A stretch of 64,000 bases of DNA from Claveliimonas ammoniilytica (GCF_025567415.1 NZ_JAOQJV010000004.1:62001-126000); one strand, 5' to 3'. Shown: positions 15,414-25,496, counted from the first letter of the stretch. Translations and numbers: made by a program. Notes: generated by a model not told the origin, from the sequence alone.

Positions 15414-16895
15414 ATGAAATTAGGATTTGACAACGACAAGTATCTGGAAATGCAGTCTGCTCACATCCGTGAGCGTATCAGCCACTTTGATAACAAATTG
15501 TATCTGGAATTCGGAGGCAAGCTTTTTGATGACTACCATGCATCCAGAGTACTGCCAGGCTTTCAGCCGGACAGCAAACTGCGCATGTTAAAAGAACTGG
15601 CCGACCAGGCTGAGATCGTTATCGTCATCAGTGCCGGAGACATTGAAAAGAATAAGGTACGTGGAGATCTGGGGATAACCTACGATACCGATGTAATCCG
15701 CCTTCGTGAAGCTTATATGAATTCAGGTCTTTATGTAGGAAGTGTTGTCATTACCCAATATGCCGGACAGACTGCCGCTGATCTCTTCAAGCAGCGTCTG
15801 GAGCGTCTTGGCATCAAAGTGTATATTCATTATTTAATACCGGGATATCCGGCTAATGTCCCACTGATCGTCAGCGACGAGGGATATGGTAAGAATGATT
15901 ACATCGAGACCACGCATCCTTTAGTCATTGTCACAGCACCGGGACCTGGAAGCGGAAAGATGGCGACCTGCCTTTCACAGCTCTATCATGAACACAAACG
16001 TGGGGTAAGAGCCGGCTACGCCAAATTCGAGACATTCCCGATCTGGAATATCCCATTGAATCATCCGGTCAACCTGGCATATGAAGCAGCTACCGCAGAC
16101 CTGAACGACATCAACATGATTGATCCGTTCCATCTGGAAGCTTATGGAGAGACTACCGTTAACTACAATCGTGACGTAGAGATCTTCCCGGTACTGTGTG
16201 CCACATTTGAACGCATTTATGGTGAAAGCCCATACAAGTCACCGACTGACATGGGCGTTAATATGGCAGGTTTCTGCATCAGTGATGACGAAGCCTGCAG
16301 AGAAGCATCCCGTCAGGAGATCATCCGCCGCTACTACGATTCCCGCCGCAGATTTCTGTTAGGCGCATGTACGGAGAATGAAGTATACAAGATCGAGATG
16401 CTGATGAATCAGACCGGAATCACCGTTCACGACCGCCATGTTGTGGATGCCGCATTGAAACGTGCAGAAGAGACCGGCGCACCAGCCTCAGCGTTGGAAC
16501 TGCCAGACGGACGTATCGTCACAGGCAAGACATCCGATCTGCTGGGAGCATCAGCTGCACTTCTTCTGAATGCATTAAAAGAACTTGCCGGTATTGATCA
16601 CGAGAGGAAAGTCATTTCACCGGAGGCGATTGAGCCTATCCAGAGATTAAAAGTTAATTATCTTGGAAGCAAGAATCCAAGGCTTCACACCGACGAAATA
16701 TTGATCGCACTGTCCGTAAGTGCTGCCACAGACCCTACTGCCCAGGAAGTTCTGAAACAGCTTCCGAAGCTGAAAGGATGTCAGGCGCACACTTCTGTCA
16801 TGGTCAGCAACGTAGACAGCAGAATGTTTAAAAAGTTGTCTATCCAGGCAACTTATGAAGCCAAATTTGAAAAAAATCCTGTATTTGCCAAATAA
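15414..16895 (+). CDS. DUF1846 family protein
   Basis: The 493-residue protein belongs to DUF1846 (UPF0371), a family common in Clostridia and streptococci whose biochemical role is not established. The N-terminus KLGFDNDKYLEMQSAHIRERI is typical. A GPGSGKMATCLSQLYHE stretch resembles a nucleotide-binding loop, but no assigned reaction follows from it. I place the start at ATG 15414, preceded by AGAGGA, rather than a TTG seven codons upstream. It has its own promoter and precedes pyrG by 64 bases. Confidence 0.9.
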   Translation: MKLGFDNDKYLEMQSAHIRERISHFDNKLYLEFGGKLFDDYHASRVLPGFQPDSKLRMLKELADQAEIVIVISAGDIEKNKVRGDLGITYDTDVIRLREAYMNSGLYVGSVVITQYAGQTAADLFKQRLERLGIKVYIHYLIPGYPANVPLIVSDEGYGKNDYIETTHPLVIVTAPGPGSGKMATCLSQLYHEHKRGVRAGYAKFETFPIWNIPLNHPVNLAYEAATADLNDINMIDPFHLEAYGETTVNYNRDVEIFPVLCATFERIYGESPYKSPTDMGVNMAGFCISDDEACREASRQEIIRRYYDSRRRFLLGACTENEVYKIEMLMNQTGITVHDRHVVDAALKRAEETGAPASALELPDGRIVTGKTSDLLGASAALLLNALKELAGIDHERKVISPEAIEPIQRLKVNYLGSKNPRLHTDEILIALSVSAATDPTAQEVLKQLPKLKGCQAHTSVMVSNVDSRMFKKLSIQATYEAKFEKNPVFAK

Positions 16896-16959
16896 TCCGG
16901 TGTATTATAGTATCAGATAACATGCAGGTATCCCCTGCATATATATGAAGGAGGAACAC

Positions 16960-18570
16960 ATGGCAGTAAAATACGTATTTGTTACAGGCGGAGTGGTATC
17001 CGGACTCGGTAAAGGAATCACAGCTGCTTCTCTGGGACGTCTTTTAAAAGCACGCGGTTACAAAGTAACCATGCAGAAATTCGATCCTTATATTAACATT
17101 GACCCAGGCACAATGAACCCGGTACAGCACGGCGAGGTATTTGTTACCAATGACGGAGCTGAGACTGACCTGGACCTGGGACATTATGAACGTTTTATCG
17201 ATGAAAGCCTGACCAAGAATTCCAATGTTACCACTGGAAAGATCTACTGGTCTGTACTTCACAAAGAACGCCGCGGTGATTACGGCGGAGGTACCGTACA
17301 GGTAATTCCTCATATTACAAATGAAATCAAGAGCAGATTCCATCGGAATCCTGCTGCTAAGGATACAGAGATTGCCATCATCGAGGTTGGCGGCACGGTA
17401 GGCGATATCGAAAGCCAGCCTTTCCTGGAGGCAATCCGTCAGTTCCAACACGATAAAGGACATGAGAATGTCATCCTGATCCATGTTACATTGATTCCTT
17501 ATCTGCGTGCATCTCAGGAAATGAAAACCAAGCCTACCCAGGCCAGCGTAAAAGATCTCCAGGGAATGGGTATCCAGCCGGACATCCTTGTCTGCCGTTC
17601 TGAACACCCGCTGACTGACGGCATCAAGGATAAGATCGCACTGTTCTGTAATGTACCGTCTAATCACGTACTGCAGAATCTGGACGTAGAATATCTGTAT
17701 GAAGCACCACTCGCCATGGAAAAGGAGAATCTGGCCGGTGCTGTCTGCGAATGTCTGCACCTGGAATGCCCGGAACCGGATCTGAAAGACTGGACAGAGA
17801 TGGTGGACTACCTGAAGCATCCGAATACTGATGTAACTGTTGCCCTGGTCGGCAAATATATCCAGCTTCACGATGCTTATATCAGTGTTGTAGAGGCATT
17901 GAAACACGGCGGTATCTTTAGCCGTGCTACGGTACACATCAAATGGATTGACTCTGAAACAGTGACTCCTGAGAATGCGGACGAGCTGTTCAGTGATGTA
18001 GATGGTATTCTGGTACCGGGAGGTTTCGGCGACCGCGGTATCGATGGTAAGATCGAAGCGATCCGCTATGCAAGAACCCACGGTCTCCCATTCCTGGGAC
18101 TGTGTCTTGGTATGCAGCTTTCCATCGTAGAATTTGCAAGAGATGTAGTCGGACTGAAAGACGCACACAGCGTAGAACTTGATCCTCAGACAACGAACCC
18201 TGTCATTCACATCATGCCGGATCAGATCGGCATCGAAGACATCGGTGGTACACTGAGACTTGGTTCTTATCCATGTGTACTGAACAAAGAGTCAAAGGCG
18301 TATCAGCTCTATGGTTCAGAAAATATCGAGGAACGTCATCGTCATCGTTACGAGGTTAATAATGACTACCGTGACCAGCTGGAAAAAGCAGGCATGATGC
18401 TCTCCGGGCTGTCACCGGACGGACGTATCGTAGAGATGGTAGAGATTCCGGAACATCCGTGGTTTATCGCCACTCAGGCACATCCGGAACTGAAGTCCAG
18501 ACCAAACCGCCCACATCCGTTATTCCGCGGATTCGTAGAGGCAGCTCTGGCTCACAAAGACGAACGGTAA
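16960..18570 (+). CDS. pyrG: CTP synthase
   Basis: It aminates UTP to CTP using glutamine. The N-terminal synthetase domain has the P-loop GGVVSGLGKG. The C-terminal class I glutamine amidotransferase domain has the nucleophile in GLCLGMQ (about Cys382). The 536-residue length is standard. The start is ATG 16960: AAGGAGG at 16948-16954 lies five bases before it, while the earlier in-frame ATG at 16945 overlaps that site. A short ATGCAGG/CCTGCAT hairpin (16922-16940) stands just before the ribosome site and could affect its access. No run of G at a transcription start, as in the Bacillus pyrG attenuator, was recognised. Confidence 0.97.
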   Translation: MAVKYVFVTGGVVSGLGKGITAASLGRLLKARGYKVTMQKFDPYINIDPGTMNPVQHGEVFVTNDGAETDLDLGHYERFIDESLTKNSNVTTGKIYWSVLHKERRGDYGGGTVQVIPHITNEIKSRFHRNPAAKDTEIAIIEVGGTVGDIESQPFLEAIRQFQHDKGHENVILIHVTLIPYLRASQEMKTKPTQASVKDLQGMGIQPDILVCRSEHPLTDGIKDKIALFCNVPSNHVLQNLDVEYLYEAPLAMEKENLAGAVCECLHLECPEPDLKDWTEMVDYLKHPNTDVTVALVGKYIQLHDAYISVVEALKHGGIFSRATVHIKWIDSETVTPENADELFSDVDGILVPGGFGDRGIDGKIEAIRYARTHGLPFLGLCLGMQLSIVEFARDVVGLKDAHSVELDPQTTNPVIHIMPDQIGIEDIGGTLRLGSYPCVLNKESKAYQLYGSENIEERHRHRYEVNNDYRDQLEKAGMMLSGLSPDGRIVEMVEIPEHPWFIATQAHPELKSRPNRPHPLFRGFVEAALAHKDER

Positions 18571-18583
18571 TATACAAGAGCAA

Positions 18584-18605
18584 AGAATGTGCCTTGGCAC
18601 ATTCT
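18584..18605. repeat. 22-bp near-perfect palindrome after pyrG
   Basis: AGAATGTGCC and its exact reverse complement are separated by TT. It is the first of three hairpins in the 118-base gap between pyrG and hemW. It lacks a T-run and looks like a REP-type element rather than a terminator. Confidence 0.7.
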
Positions 18606-18615
18606 CGCGGAGCGA

Positions 18616-18655
18616 TTTTTACTTTACAGGAAAGCAATTTCCTGTAAAGTAAAAA
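18616..18655. repeat. 18-bp perfect stem with GCAA tetraloop
   Basis: The left arm at 18616-18633 (TTTTTACTTTACAGGAAA) and the right arm at 18638-18655 are exact reverse complements. They enclose GCAA, which is of the stable GNRA type. It directly abuts the pyrG/hemW terminator. Confidence 0.75.
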
Positions 18656-18690
18656 ACACAGCCATGGAAGTTCCAGTGGCTGTGTTTTTT
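18651..18690. terminator. bidirectional terminator of pyrG and hemW
   Basis: A 14-bp stem, AAAAAACACAGCCA with its reverse complement, has a 12-base loop and A/T-runs on both sides. Its right arm overlaps the hemW stop codon. Confidence 0.9.
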
Positions 18691-19837
18691 ATTTCCCTAA
18701 CAGGAACTGACTGAGTGCATAATTACTGAGATCAATTCCCCGGTCTGTCAGTCGGATCCGATCCTCTTCTCTTACTAACAGTCCCTCTTTTATCAGATTT
18801 TCTATATTATCTTTATATTCTTCATCCATCGACACTTTGAATGATTTATAAAAATCTTGTTCCGACACACCTTTGATCTTACGTAGTCCCAGGAACATAA
18901 ATTCTTCCATCTCATCTTTTCTGCTGAGTCTGGTGAAGTCTTCCCGCTCTTCCAGCACCAGTCCCGTACTCGGTCCGATATGATCTGGTTCCTTCCATCG
19001 GATATGATCCATCAGTGACGATGCACCTGCGCCGAGTCCCAGATATTCTTTTCTGTCCCAGTAACCCAGATTGTGCCTGCATTCATAACCATCTTTCGCA
19101 TAATTAGAGATCTCATAGCGGTGATAACCATAGTCTTCCAGAATCTCTCTGGTGCGCACATACATCTGCCGTTCTGTATCCTCATCTGGCAGTTCTTCTG
19201 CGTGTCTGCCTTCCCCATACCGCTCACAAAACGGCGTACCTTCCTCAATGATCAGACTGTATGCAGAAATGTGTTCTGGTTCAAGATCTGCCACCTTTCG
19301 AAGTGTATCTACGTAACTCTCCAATGTCTGTCCCGGAATCGCTGACATGAGATCCACGTTAACATTGGTAAATCCGGCCTCTCTTGCCCACTGATACACC
19401 TGTCTGAAATCTTCATATGTGTGAATTCGTCCCAGACACTTCAGTTCTTTGTTATCAGCAGACTGAAGCCCCATGCTCAGCCGATTGATTCCAAGCTTAC
19501 GATACACTGGAAGCTTATCTTTCACATCGGTTCCCGGATTCATTTCCAGCGTGATCTCTGCATCTTCCCTGATTGGAAAGCTCTCATAAACTGCTTCAAA
19601 AACTTGCGTGATCTGCGCTTCTGTCAAAATGGACGGAGTTCCCCCGCCCACAAATATACTGACGATCTCATATCCATAATTGTGTATCACATCCGACCAG
19701 TAACGGATCCTGCGGCATAACCGTTCGACATAGATCTGCCGTTGTTCTTCACCAGATGGTGCCGACAGAAAGTCACAGTACTTGCATTTGCTTACACAAA
19801 AGGGAATATGCAGATATAATTCTAATTCTTTTTTCAT
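18689..19837 (-). CDS. hemW: radical SAM heme chaperone HemW
   Basis: HemW-type proteins bind a [4Fe-4S] cluster and heme and are often misnamed coproporphyrinogen III oxidase. The radical SAM motif C-x-x-x-C-x-x-C is Cys14, Cys18 and Cys21, followed by the FVGGGTPS glycine motif. The HemW C-terminal domain follows from about residue 290. The 382-residue length fits. Its ATG overlaps the lepA stop by one base (TAATG), so the genes are translationally coupled. Confidence 0.94.
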   Translation of the reverse strand: MKKELELYLHIPFCVSKCKYCDFLSAPSGEEQRQIYVERLCRRIRYWSDVIHNYGYEIVSIFVGGGTPSILTEAQITQVFEAVYESFPIREDAEITLEMNPGTDVKDKLPVYRKLGINRLSMGLQSADNKELKCLGRIHTYEDFRQVYQWAREAGFTNVNVDLMSAIPGQTLESYVDTLRKVADLEPEHISAYSLIIEEGTPFCERYGEGRHAEELPDEDTERQMYVRTREILEDYGYHRYEISNYAKDGYECRHNLGYWDRKEYLGLGAGASSLMDHIRWKEPDHIGPSTGLVLEEREDFTRLSRKDEMEEFMFLGLRKIKGVSEQDFYKSFKVSMDEEYKDNIENLIKEGLLVREEDRIRLTDRGIDLSNYALSQFLLGK

Positions 19838-21651
19838 TAATTCTCATCCAGCTTCAATACACTCATAAATGCTTCCTGCGGAATCTCTACATTGCCCACC
19901 TGACGCATACGCTTCTTACCTTCCTTCTGTTTCTCCAGCAGCTTACGCTTACGCGAAATATCACCGCCATAGCACTTGGCAAGCACGTCCTTACGCATCG
20001 CTTTTACCGTCTCTCTGGCAATAATCTTACTTCCCACTGCTGCCTGGATCGGAATCTCAAAGAGATGTCTCGGAATCTCCTCTTTCAGCTTCTCACACAT
20101 CTTTCTGCCGCGCTCGTATGCACTGCCCTCAAATACGATAAATGACAATGCATCCACTGTCTCTTTGTTAATCAGAATGTCCAGCTTCACAAGGTTGGAC
20201 TGCTGATAGCCAAGCATCTCATAATCAAACGATGCATAACCTCTGGAGCGGGATTTCAGCGCATCAAAGAAATCGTAAATGATCTCATTCAGCGGCAGGT
20301 GATAGTGCAGTACTGCTCTGGTCTCTTCGATATATTCCATGCCCTGATAGATACCTCTGCGTTCCTGACACAGATCCATGATCGTTCCGATATATTCTGA
20401 AGTCACCATGATCTCTGCTTTTACCATTGGCTCTTCCATGTATTCAATCTCAGATGGGTCTGGCAGGTTCGACGGATTCGTCAGATCCATGACCTCTCCA
20501 TTGGTCTTATGCACCTTGTAAATAACGCCCGGTGCTGTTGTTACCAGATCCAGATTATATTCTCTCTCCAGACGCTCCTGAATGATCTCTAAATGCAAAA
20601 GTCCCAGGAAGCCGCAGCGGAATCCAAATCCCAATGCAATTGATGTCTCCGGCTCAAACTGCAGCGATGCATCATTTAACTGTAACTTTTCCAGTGCGTC
20701 ACGAAGGTCCGGATACTTGGCTCCGTCCGCCGGATAGAGTCCGCAATATACCATCGGATTCACCTTCTTATATCCCGGCAATGGCTCTGCACAAGGATCC
20801 TGCGCATTCGTGATCGTATCACCCACACGGGTGTCCTTTACATTCTTCAGACTGGCGGTCACATAGCCTACCATACCTGCACTCAGTTCGTCACATGGAA
20901 TAAATTGTCCTGCTCCGAAATATCCCACTTCAACAACCTCTGCCTCTGCTCCGGTCGCCATCATGCGAATCGGCGTACCCTTCTTTATCGTACCTTCCAT
21001 CAGACGGCAGAACACGATGACGCCCTTATAAGCATCATATAATGAGTCAAAGATCAGTGCCTGCAGCGGTGCCTTTGGATCTCCGCCCGGAGCCGGAATC
21101 TTCTCTACAATCTGCTCCAGTACTTCCTCTACATTCAGTCCGGTCTTGGCAGAAATACGTGGTGCATCCTCTGCTTCAATACCGATCACATCTTCAATCT
21201 CCTCAATAACACGCTCCGGCTCTGCGCTCGGAAGATCAATCTTGTTGATCACCGGCATCACATCCAGATCGTGATCCAATGCCAGATATACATTAGCGAG
21301 GGTCTGTGCTTCCACACCCTGCGCTGCATCTACTACAAGGATTGCGCCATCACAGGCCGCCAGACTTCTGGATACCTCGTAATTAAAGTCTACATGTCCC
21401 GGAGTGTCGATCAGGTTAAAGATATACTCTTCTCCATCTTTCGCCTTATACACCGTACGCACTGCCTGAGACTTAATCGTGATACCACGTTCTCGCTCAA
21501 GCTCCATATTATCCAGTACCTGCGCCTGCATCTCCCGGCTGGTCAGAAGTCCTGTCATCTCAATAATACGGTCTGCCAGGGTCGATTTCCCGTGGTCGAT
21601 ATGCGCTATAATACAAAAGTTACGAATTTTACTCTGGTCTGTTCCTGCCAT
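19837..21651 (-). CDS. lepA: elongation factor 4 (LepA)
   Basis: This translational GTPase acts on stalled or assembling ribosomes. The 604-residue length is normal. G1 is AHIDHGKSTL, G3 DTPGHVDF and G4 NKIDLP. The C-terminal LepA-specific domain carries KCYGGDISRKRKLLEKQKEGKKRM. It sits between holA (62 bases upstream) and hemW (overlapping), an arrangement common in Firmicutes. Confidence 0.98.
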   Translation of the reverse strand: MAGTDQSKIRNFCIIAHIDHGKSTLADRIIEMTGLLTSREMQAQVLDNMELERERGITIKSQAVRTVYKAKDGEEYIFNLIDTPGHVDFNYEVSRSLAACDGAILVVDAAQGVEAQTLANVYLALDHDLDVMPVINKIDLPSAEPERVIEEIEDVIGIEAEDAPRISAKTGLNVEEVLEQIVEKIPAPGGDPKAPLQALIFDSLYDAYKGVIVFCRLMEGTIKKGTPIRMMATGAEAEVVEVGYFGAGQFIPCDELSAGMVGYVTASLKNVKDTRVGDTITNAQDPCAEPLPGYKKVNPMVYCGLYPADGAKYPDLRDALEKLQLNDASLQFEPETSIALGFGFRCGFLGLLHLEIIQERLEREYNLDLVTTAPGVIYKVHKTNGEVMDLTNPSNLPDPSEIEYMEEPMVKAEIMVTSEYIGTIMDLCQERRGIYQGMEYIEETRAVLHYHLPLNEIIYDFFDALKSRSRGYASFDYEMLGYQQSNLVKLDILINKETVDALSFIVFEGSAYERGRKMCEKLKEEIPRHLFEIPIQAAVGSKIIARETVKAMRKDVLAKCYGGDISRKRKLLEKQKEGKKRMRQVGNVEIPQEAFMSVLKLDEN

Positions 21652-21713
21652 GTTTTTCTTATCTTCCTTCCATCTTCTTCTAAATTCTTCTGCTCTATCT
21701 TCGTCAGACTGTT

Positions 21714-22709
21714 CTAAGCTCTCTGCTGTCCACCGGTCTGCGGAGACAGTATAAATAATTCCACACAGGTCGTATCCTTCATACGCCCTGTCTTAACGTC
21801 TGTTTCCAATTCTACTCCAAGTTCCAGAATATCCTTTAGCTGATCCTGGCTGAAGCTTCGGCATTGTCGCATGCATTTGCCTGCTACAAATGGATGAAGC
21901 CCCGCTTCAGAAGCAACCTGCTTCTGTGCCATGCCCCGCCGCATCAGTGACTGTACCACCAGAAGTGACCGGAACTGCTTGGTCAGCATGTATAAGATAC
22001 GCATCGGCGGCTCCTTAAGTGCCAGCAGATCATAATAATAATCCAGGGCTTTCTTCTTATCCCCAACCGCTACTGCATCTACCATCTCAAAAATGTGTCC
22101 TTCAATCTGTGCGGTACACACCGCATCCACATCCTCGTCTGTAATCTCATCCCGATCGATCGTATAGGTGAAAAGCTTCTCCATCTCTGTCTCAAGATTC
22201 TTCATATCCGTGCCTGCCCGATCCAGGATGTGCCGGATCGTGGACTCTCGGATCTGCTTGCCTTCCTTACGGATCAGTCCCATCAGCCAGATTGTCAACG
22301 TCTTCTCATCCTGACGCGCCATCTCTACCACGCGTCCTTTATCCTTCACTACCTTGTATAGCTTATTCCGTTTGTCGATTTCATTCTCCACAAACAGAAA
22401 ACAGGTGGTCTCCGGCAGATTCTTTATATAATCCGCAAACTCCGCCGCACTACTCTTAAACAGCCCGGAATCCTCAATAACGATCAGTCTGCGTTCTGCA
22501 AAAAAAGGCATCGTCTCAGCCAGATCAATGATCCCTCCGACAGGAATTCCCTTACCTTCATAATGGGCATAATTCACAGTATCACCCTCCGGCAGCATCG
22601 CTTTCACCAGCCGGTCCCTGTACTGCTTTTTCAGATAATCCTCTTCCCCGTACAGCAGATATATATTCTTAAATTGTCCCTGCTTAATATCTTCATTCAA
22701 ACTTTTCAT
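21714..22709 (-). CDS. holA: DNA polymerase III subunit delta
   Basis: The delta subunit opens the sliding clamp as part of the clamp loader. The 331-residue protein has the family pattern IYLLYGEEDYLKKQYRDRL near the start, a degenerate AAA+ fold, and the C-terminal helical domain. I set the start at ATG 22709 (MKSLNEDIKQGQFK) because longer forms extend into unrelated comEC sequence. It still overlaps the end of comEC by 17 bases. Its ribosome site is weak (AATAGG), so translation is probably coupled to comEC. Confidence 0.92.
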   Translation of the reverse strand: MKSLNEDIKQGQFKNIYLLYGEEDYLKKQYRDRLVKAMLPEGDTVNYAHYEGKGIPVGGIIDLAETMPFFAERRLIVIEDSGLFKSSAAEFADYIKNLPETTCFLFVENEIDKRNKLYKVVKDKGRVVEMARQDEKTLTIWLMGLIRKEGKQIRESTIRHILDRAGTDMKNLETEMEKLFTYTIDRDEITDEDVDAVCTAQIEGHIFEMVDAVAVGDKKKALDYYYDLLALKEPPMRILYMLTKQFRSLLVVQSLMRRGMAQKQVASEAGLHPFVAGKCMRQCRSFSQDQLKDILELGVELETDVKTGRMKDTTCVELFILSPQTGGQQRA

Positions 22710-24930
22710 AGAACCTATTATACTGGATAATCCGCAAATTTGCCACCTCTTTTCCAGTCTGTCTGAGAGTAATCGCACCGCATTCTGCCGTATTCAAAAT
22801 ACTGCACCCTTCCACTGTTAACCGTTCCATTGTCTCCGCATGTGGATGCCCGTACCGGTTTTCCCGTCCTGCTGAAATAATGGCAAGCATCGGTTCCGAT
22901 TTCTTAAGAAATGCTTCTGAAGTAGAATTTCTTGATCCATGATGCGCAACTTTTAATACTGTACAGTCTTCTTTCATATCTTCTGTCAGTATTTCTTCTC
23001 CCTCACCTTCCACATCTCCGGTAAACAGCACCTTCAATTCTCCATACTGTAATTCCAGCACCATAGATGCTGCATTACCCGATATCTCACCACTTGCTTT
23101 CTCAAATCTCTCTGCACACGGTTCCAGACAGGTAAGTGTCACATCTTCCCATGAAATCTCCTGACCTTTCTGTATTGTTACAACACGGATTCCATTGGAT
23201 GTCGCCAGCTCGTAAAGCTGTTCCAGCTTGCCATCCCATAACTTCCGCTCCGGCAATACCATACAGGCGATGGCTATACCTTCCTGCTGCCGCTCAAGCA
23301 GCTCTTCCAAACCATTGATATGATCCATATCTCCGTGACTGACAAATACATAGTCGAGCCTTCTCACTCCTCTGCATTTTAGAAATGGCTCGATCTGATA
23401 TCGTCCCACCTTCTTCGTATCACTGCTGCCTCCATCAATCAGACAGGTCCTCCCACCCTCCGTCCGCACAAAAGCACAGTCTCCCTGTCCTACGTCCAAA
23501 AATGTGATTTCCAGCCCTGTGTGACGGAACGCAGGACAATTCATCACCAATGCAAAAATGCCTGCTGCCAATAAAATGAGCCGCAAGCCTGTCCCTGGCA
23601 TGAAGTGCACGTCCTTCACTTCTTCGCACACTTCTTTCTGCTTGCGGTACCAAAACACAACGATTGCTAATATCATATAATACAAAATGATCCCGGCGGT
23701 TCCCGGTCTTCCGGTTGTCAGTCTTCTTCCGGGAAGATATTCCATACCCTTACACAACAATTCAAAAAAATCCAGGATATATCCACATCCATACAGCATA
23801 CCGATTCCTGCCGGACGTATCAGCATAAGTCCCATACCACCCAGAAACCCAAGCAACAGCACCAGACTCATAAGTGGAATCACGATCAGATTCAATAACA
23901 CCGACCAGGTCGGCAGTTCGTAATAATGATGCAGGATCACCGGAACTGTAAGAAGTTCAATGCAAACGCTGACCCTTAGACTCTCTGCCAGTTTTCCAAA
24001 CGCATTCTTCTCTGACGCGATTATCGGATAAAGAAACAGCACCGCTCCTACTGCACCGAAAGACAACTGAAAACCTGCATCAAGAAATGCCAGCGGTCTC
24101 CACCAGATCACACCTGCCATGGCAAGTGTATACGCGGTCAACCTGTCATTCACTCTGCCCGTCATATCAGCTCCCACCTGCATACAGAACATAATTACCG
24201 CCCGGACTGCCGATACAGTACAGCCGATCATGGCAATATAAAGCAACAGAAATGTAATCCCTGCCAAGCCTCCCGCCAGATACGAGCCACTTGTTCTGCG
24301 CACAAAACGATAAAATCCAAGTCCGACAAAAGACAGATGCAGCCCGGATATTGCCAGTATATGGGCAATCCCATTTAACTGATACTGCTCTTTTATCTCA
24401 GCGTCCATCTTCTGCTTATCTCCCAGAAGCATAGCATTCAGTATCCCGCCTTTTTTCTCTCCCAGAATCTGCAGGACAGTTTCCGACCATCTCTTTCTTA
24501 AGAGCCTCAGTCTTTCCCTGAACAGATCCGTATTCCTATTCACAAGTTCTGCTTCTTCTGCCCAGATACAGGCAGGAATTCCTTGTGTCCGATAATACTT
24601 CTTTCTGGAAAAAGCGCCGGGATTTCTTTCATTCTCAAAGAATTCCAGAGATCCGGACGCCTTTATCTTATTGCCAAGTGCAAAGGAATGATTTCCTTTG
24701 ACATATGCAAGAAAATATCGCTCCTGTATGTTCTGTCTGCCATCACTGATTCCAACCCTTTTCAGATATAATGTCTGATACTCTTCCGTTTCGTCTATCC
24801 GAAACACCTCACCCGTTACCGTCACCAATCTTCCGTTTTCCACTGTATCCACCGGAAATGTAACAAATATTCCTGCACCAGTCATCATTTCACGACTTAC
24901 CATAACCAGCATAATGACCAGATACAGCAC
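22693..24930 (-). CDS. comEC: DNA internalization channel protein ComEC/Rec2
   Basis: ComEC forms the membrane channel for single-stranded DNA in natural transformation. The chain shows an OB-like N-terminal domain (ComEC_N-associated DUF4131), then the multi-helix competence domain with the hallmark HILAISGLHLSFVG. A C-terminal metallo-beta-lactamase domain follows with FLDVGQGDC, HGDMDH and AHHGS. The length is 745 residues from a GTG at 24930. That GTG lacks a ribosome site, and the in-frame sequence upstream stays open and encodes a basic stretch (NKRK) before the first helix. The true start may therefore be a rarer codon upstream. Confidence 0.92.
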   Translation of the reverse strand: MLYLVIMLVMVSREMMTGAGIFVTFPVDTVENGRLVTVTGEVFRIDETEEYQTLYLKRVGISDGRQNIQERYFLAYVKGNHSFALGNKIKASGSLEFFENERNPGAFSRKKYYRTQGIPACIWAEEAELVNRNTDLFRERLRLLRKRWSETVLQILGEKKGGILNAMLLGDKQKMDAEIKEQYQLNGIAHILAISGLHLSFVGLGFYRFVRRTSGSYLAGGLAGITFLLLYIAMIGCTVSAVRAVIMFCMQVGADMTGRVNDRLTAYTLAMAGVIWWRPLAFLDAGFQLSFGAVGAVLFLYPIIASEKNAFGKLAESLRVSVCIELLTVPVILHHYYELPTWSVLLNLIVIPLMSLVLLLGFLGGMGLMLIRPAGIGMLYGCGYILDFFELLCKGMEYLPGRRLTTGRPGTAGIILYYMILAIVVFWYRKQKEVCEEVKDVHFMPGTGLRLILLAAGIFALVMNCPAFRHTGLEITFLDVGQGDCAFVRTEGGRTCLIDGGSSDTKKVGRYQIEPFLKCRGVRRLDYVFVSHGDMDHINGLEELLERQQEGIAIACMVLPERKLWDGKLEQLYELATSNGIRVVTIQKGQEISWEDVTLTCLEPCAERFEKASGEISGNAASMVLELQYGELKVLFTGDVEGEGEEILTEDMKEDCTVLKVAHHGSRNSTSEAFLKKSEPMLAIISAGRENRYGHPHAETMERLTVEGCSILNTAECGAITLRQTGKEVANLRIIQYNRFYEKFE

Positions 24931-25013
24931 ACATAGAGCAAATAGTTTTCTTTTATTTATTTTATCTTTTATCTTATTAATGATTTTTCGTATAATCTTT
25001 TCTATCAGTTCTC

Positions 25014-25487
25014 TTATTTCTGCACAAAGTCCTCACTGCGCAGATAACCCACCTCATCGCCATGATGATCTTTCAGCACCTCGTCGGCTACATGGAACTG
25101 TACTCGCTCCACTCCATCAATCTGTGTCACAGTCTGTACCACCGCAGCCTGCAAAAGTGCCTCCGATGCCGCATCCAGAATGTTATAATCCTCACTGAAA
25201 TACAGATCCAGCCTTCCGTCTTCCAGGCGAATATCTGTGATCATCAGATCTGTCGGAATTGCAGGCACACATTCTACCGAATCCTTTGGATTCTGCATCT
25301 TCTTCAGGACTTCCTGTACCTGCCCTTCTGCTTTATCAGACTTCAGATTATATCCCTCGGTATTCAATGCTGTTTCTTCTGAATTGAGATAATAGATCTG
25401 CATATCATAAGATTCTTCCTTATGGCATCCCACTGTCAGAAGACAACCGAACATAAGCAATGCGATCATCCATCCACTCTTTTTCAT
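25014..25487 (-). CDS. GerMN-domain lipoprotein
   Basis: The 157-residue protein starts with a lipoprotein signal (helix about 7-20, lipobox L-T-V-G-C with Cys21). The remainder resembles the GerMN domain, seen in the spore germination protein GerM and other cell-surface lipoproteins; features are LDLYFSEDYN and the VVQTVTQIDGVERVQF strand-helix pattern. It is probably anchored to the outer face of the membrane. It follows the histidine kinase by nine bases and precedes comEC, so it shares their transcript. Confidence 0.8.
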   Translation of the reverse strand: MKKSGWMIALLMFGCLLTVGCHKEESYDMQIYYLNSEETALNTEGYNLKSDKAEGQVQEVLKKMQNPKDSVECVPAIPTDLMITDIRLEDGRLDLYFSEDYNILDAASEALLQAAVVQTVTQIDGVERVQFHVADEVLKDHHGDEVGYLRSEDFVQK

Positions 25488-25496
25488 ACTTGCCTC

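Noticed and set aside
17044..18210. 388-codon minus-strand open frame opposite pyrG
   Set aside because: Antisense shadow of pyrG without a ribosome site or recognisable motifs.
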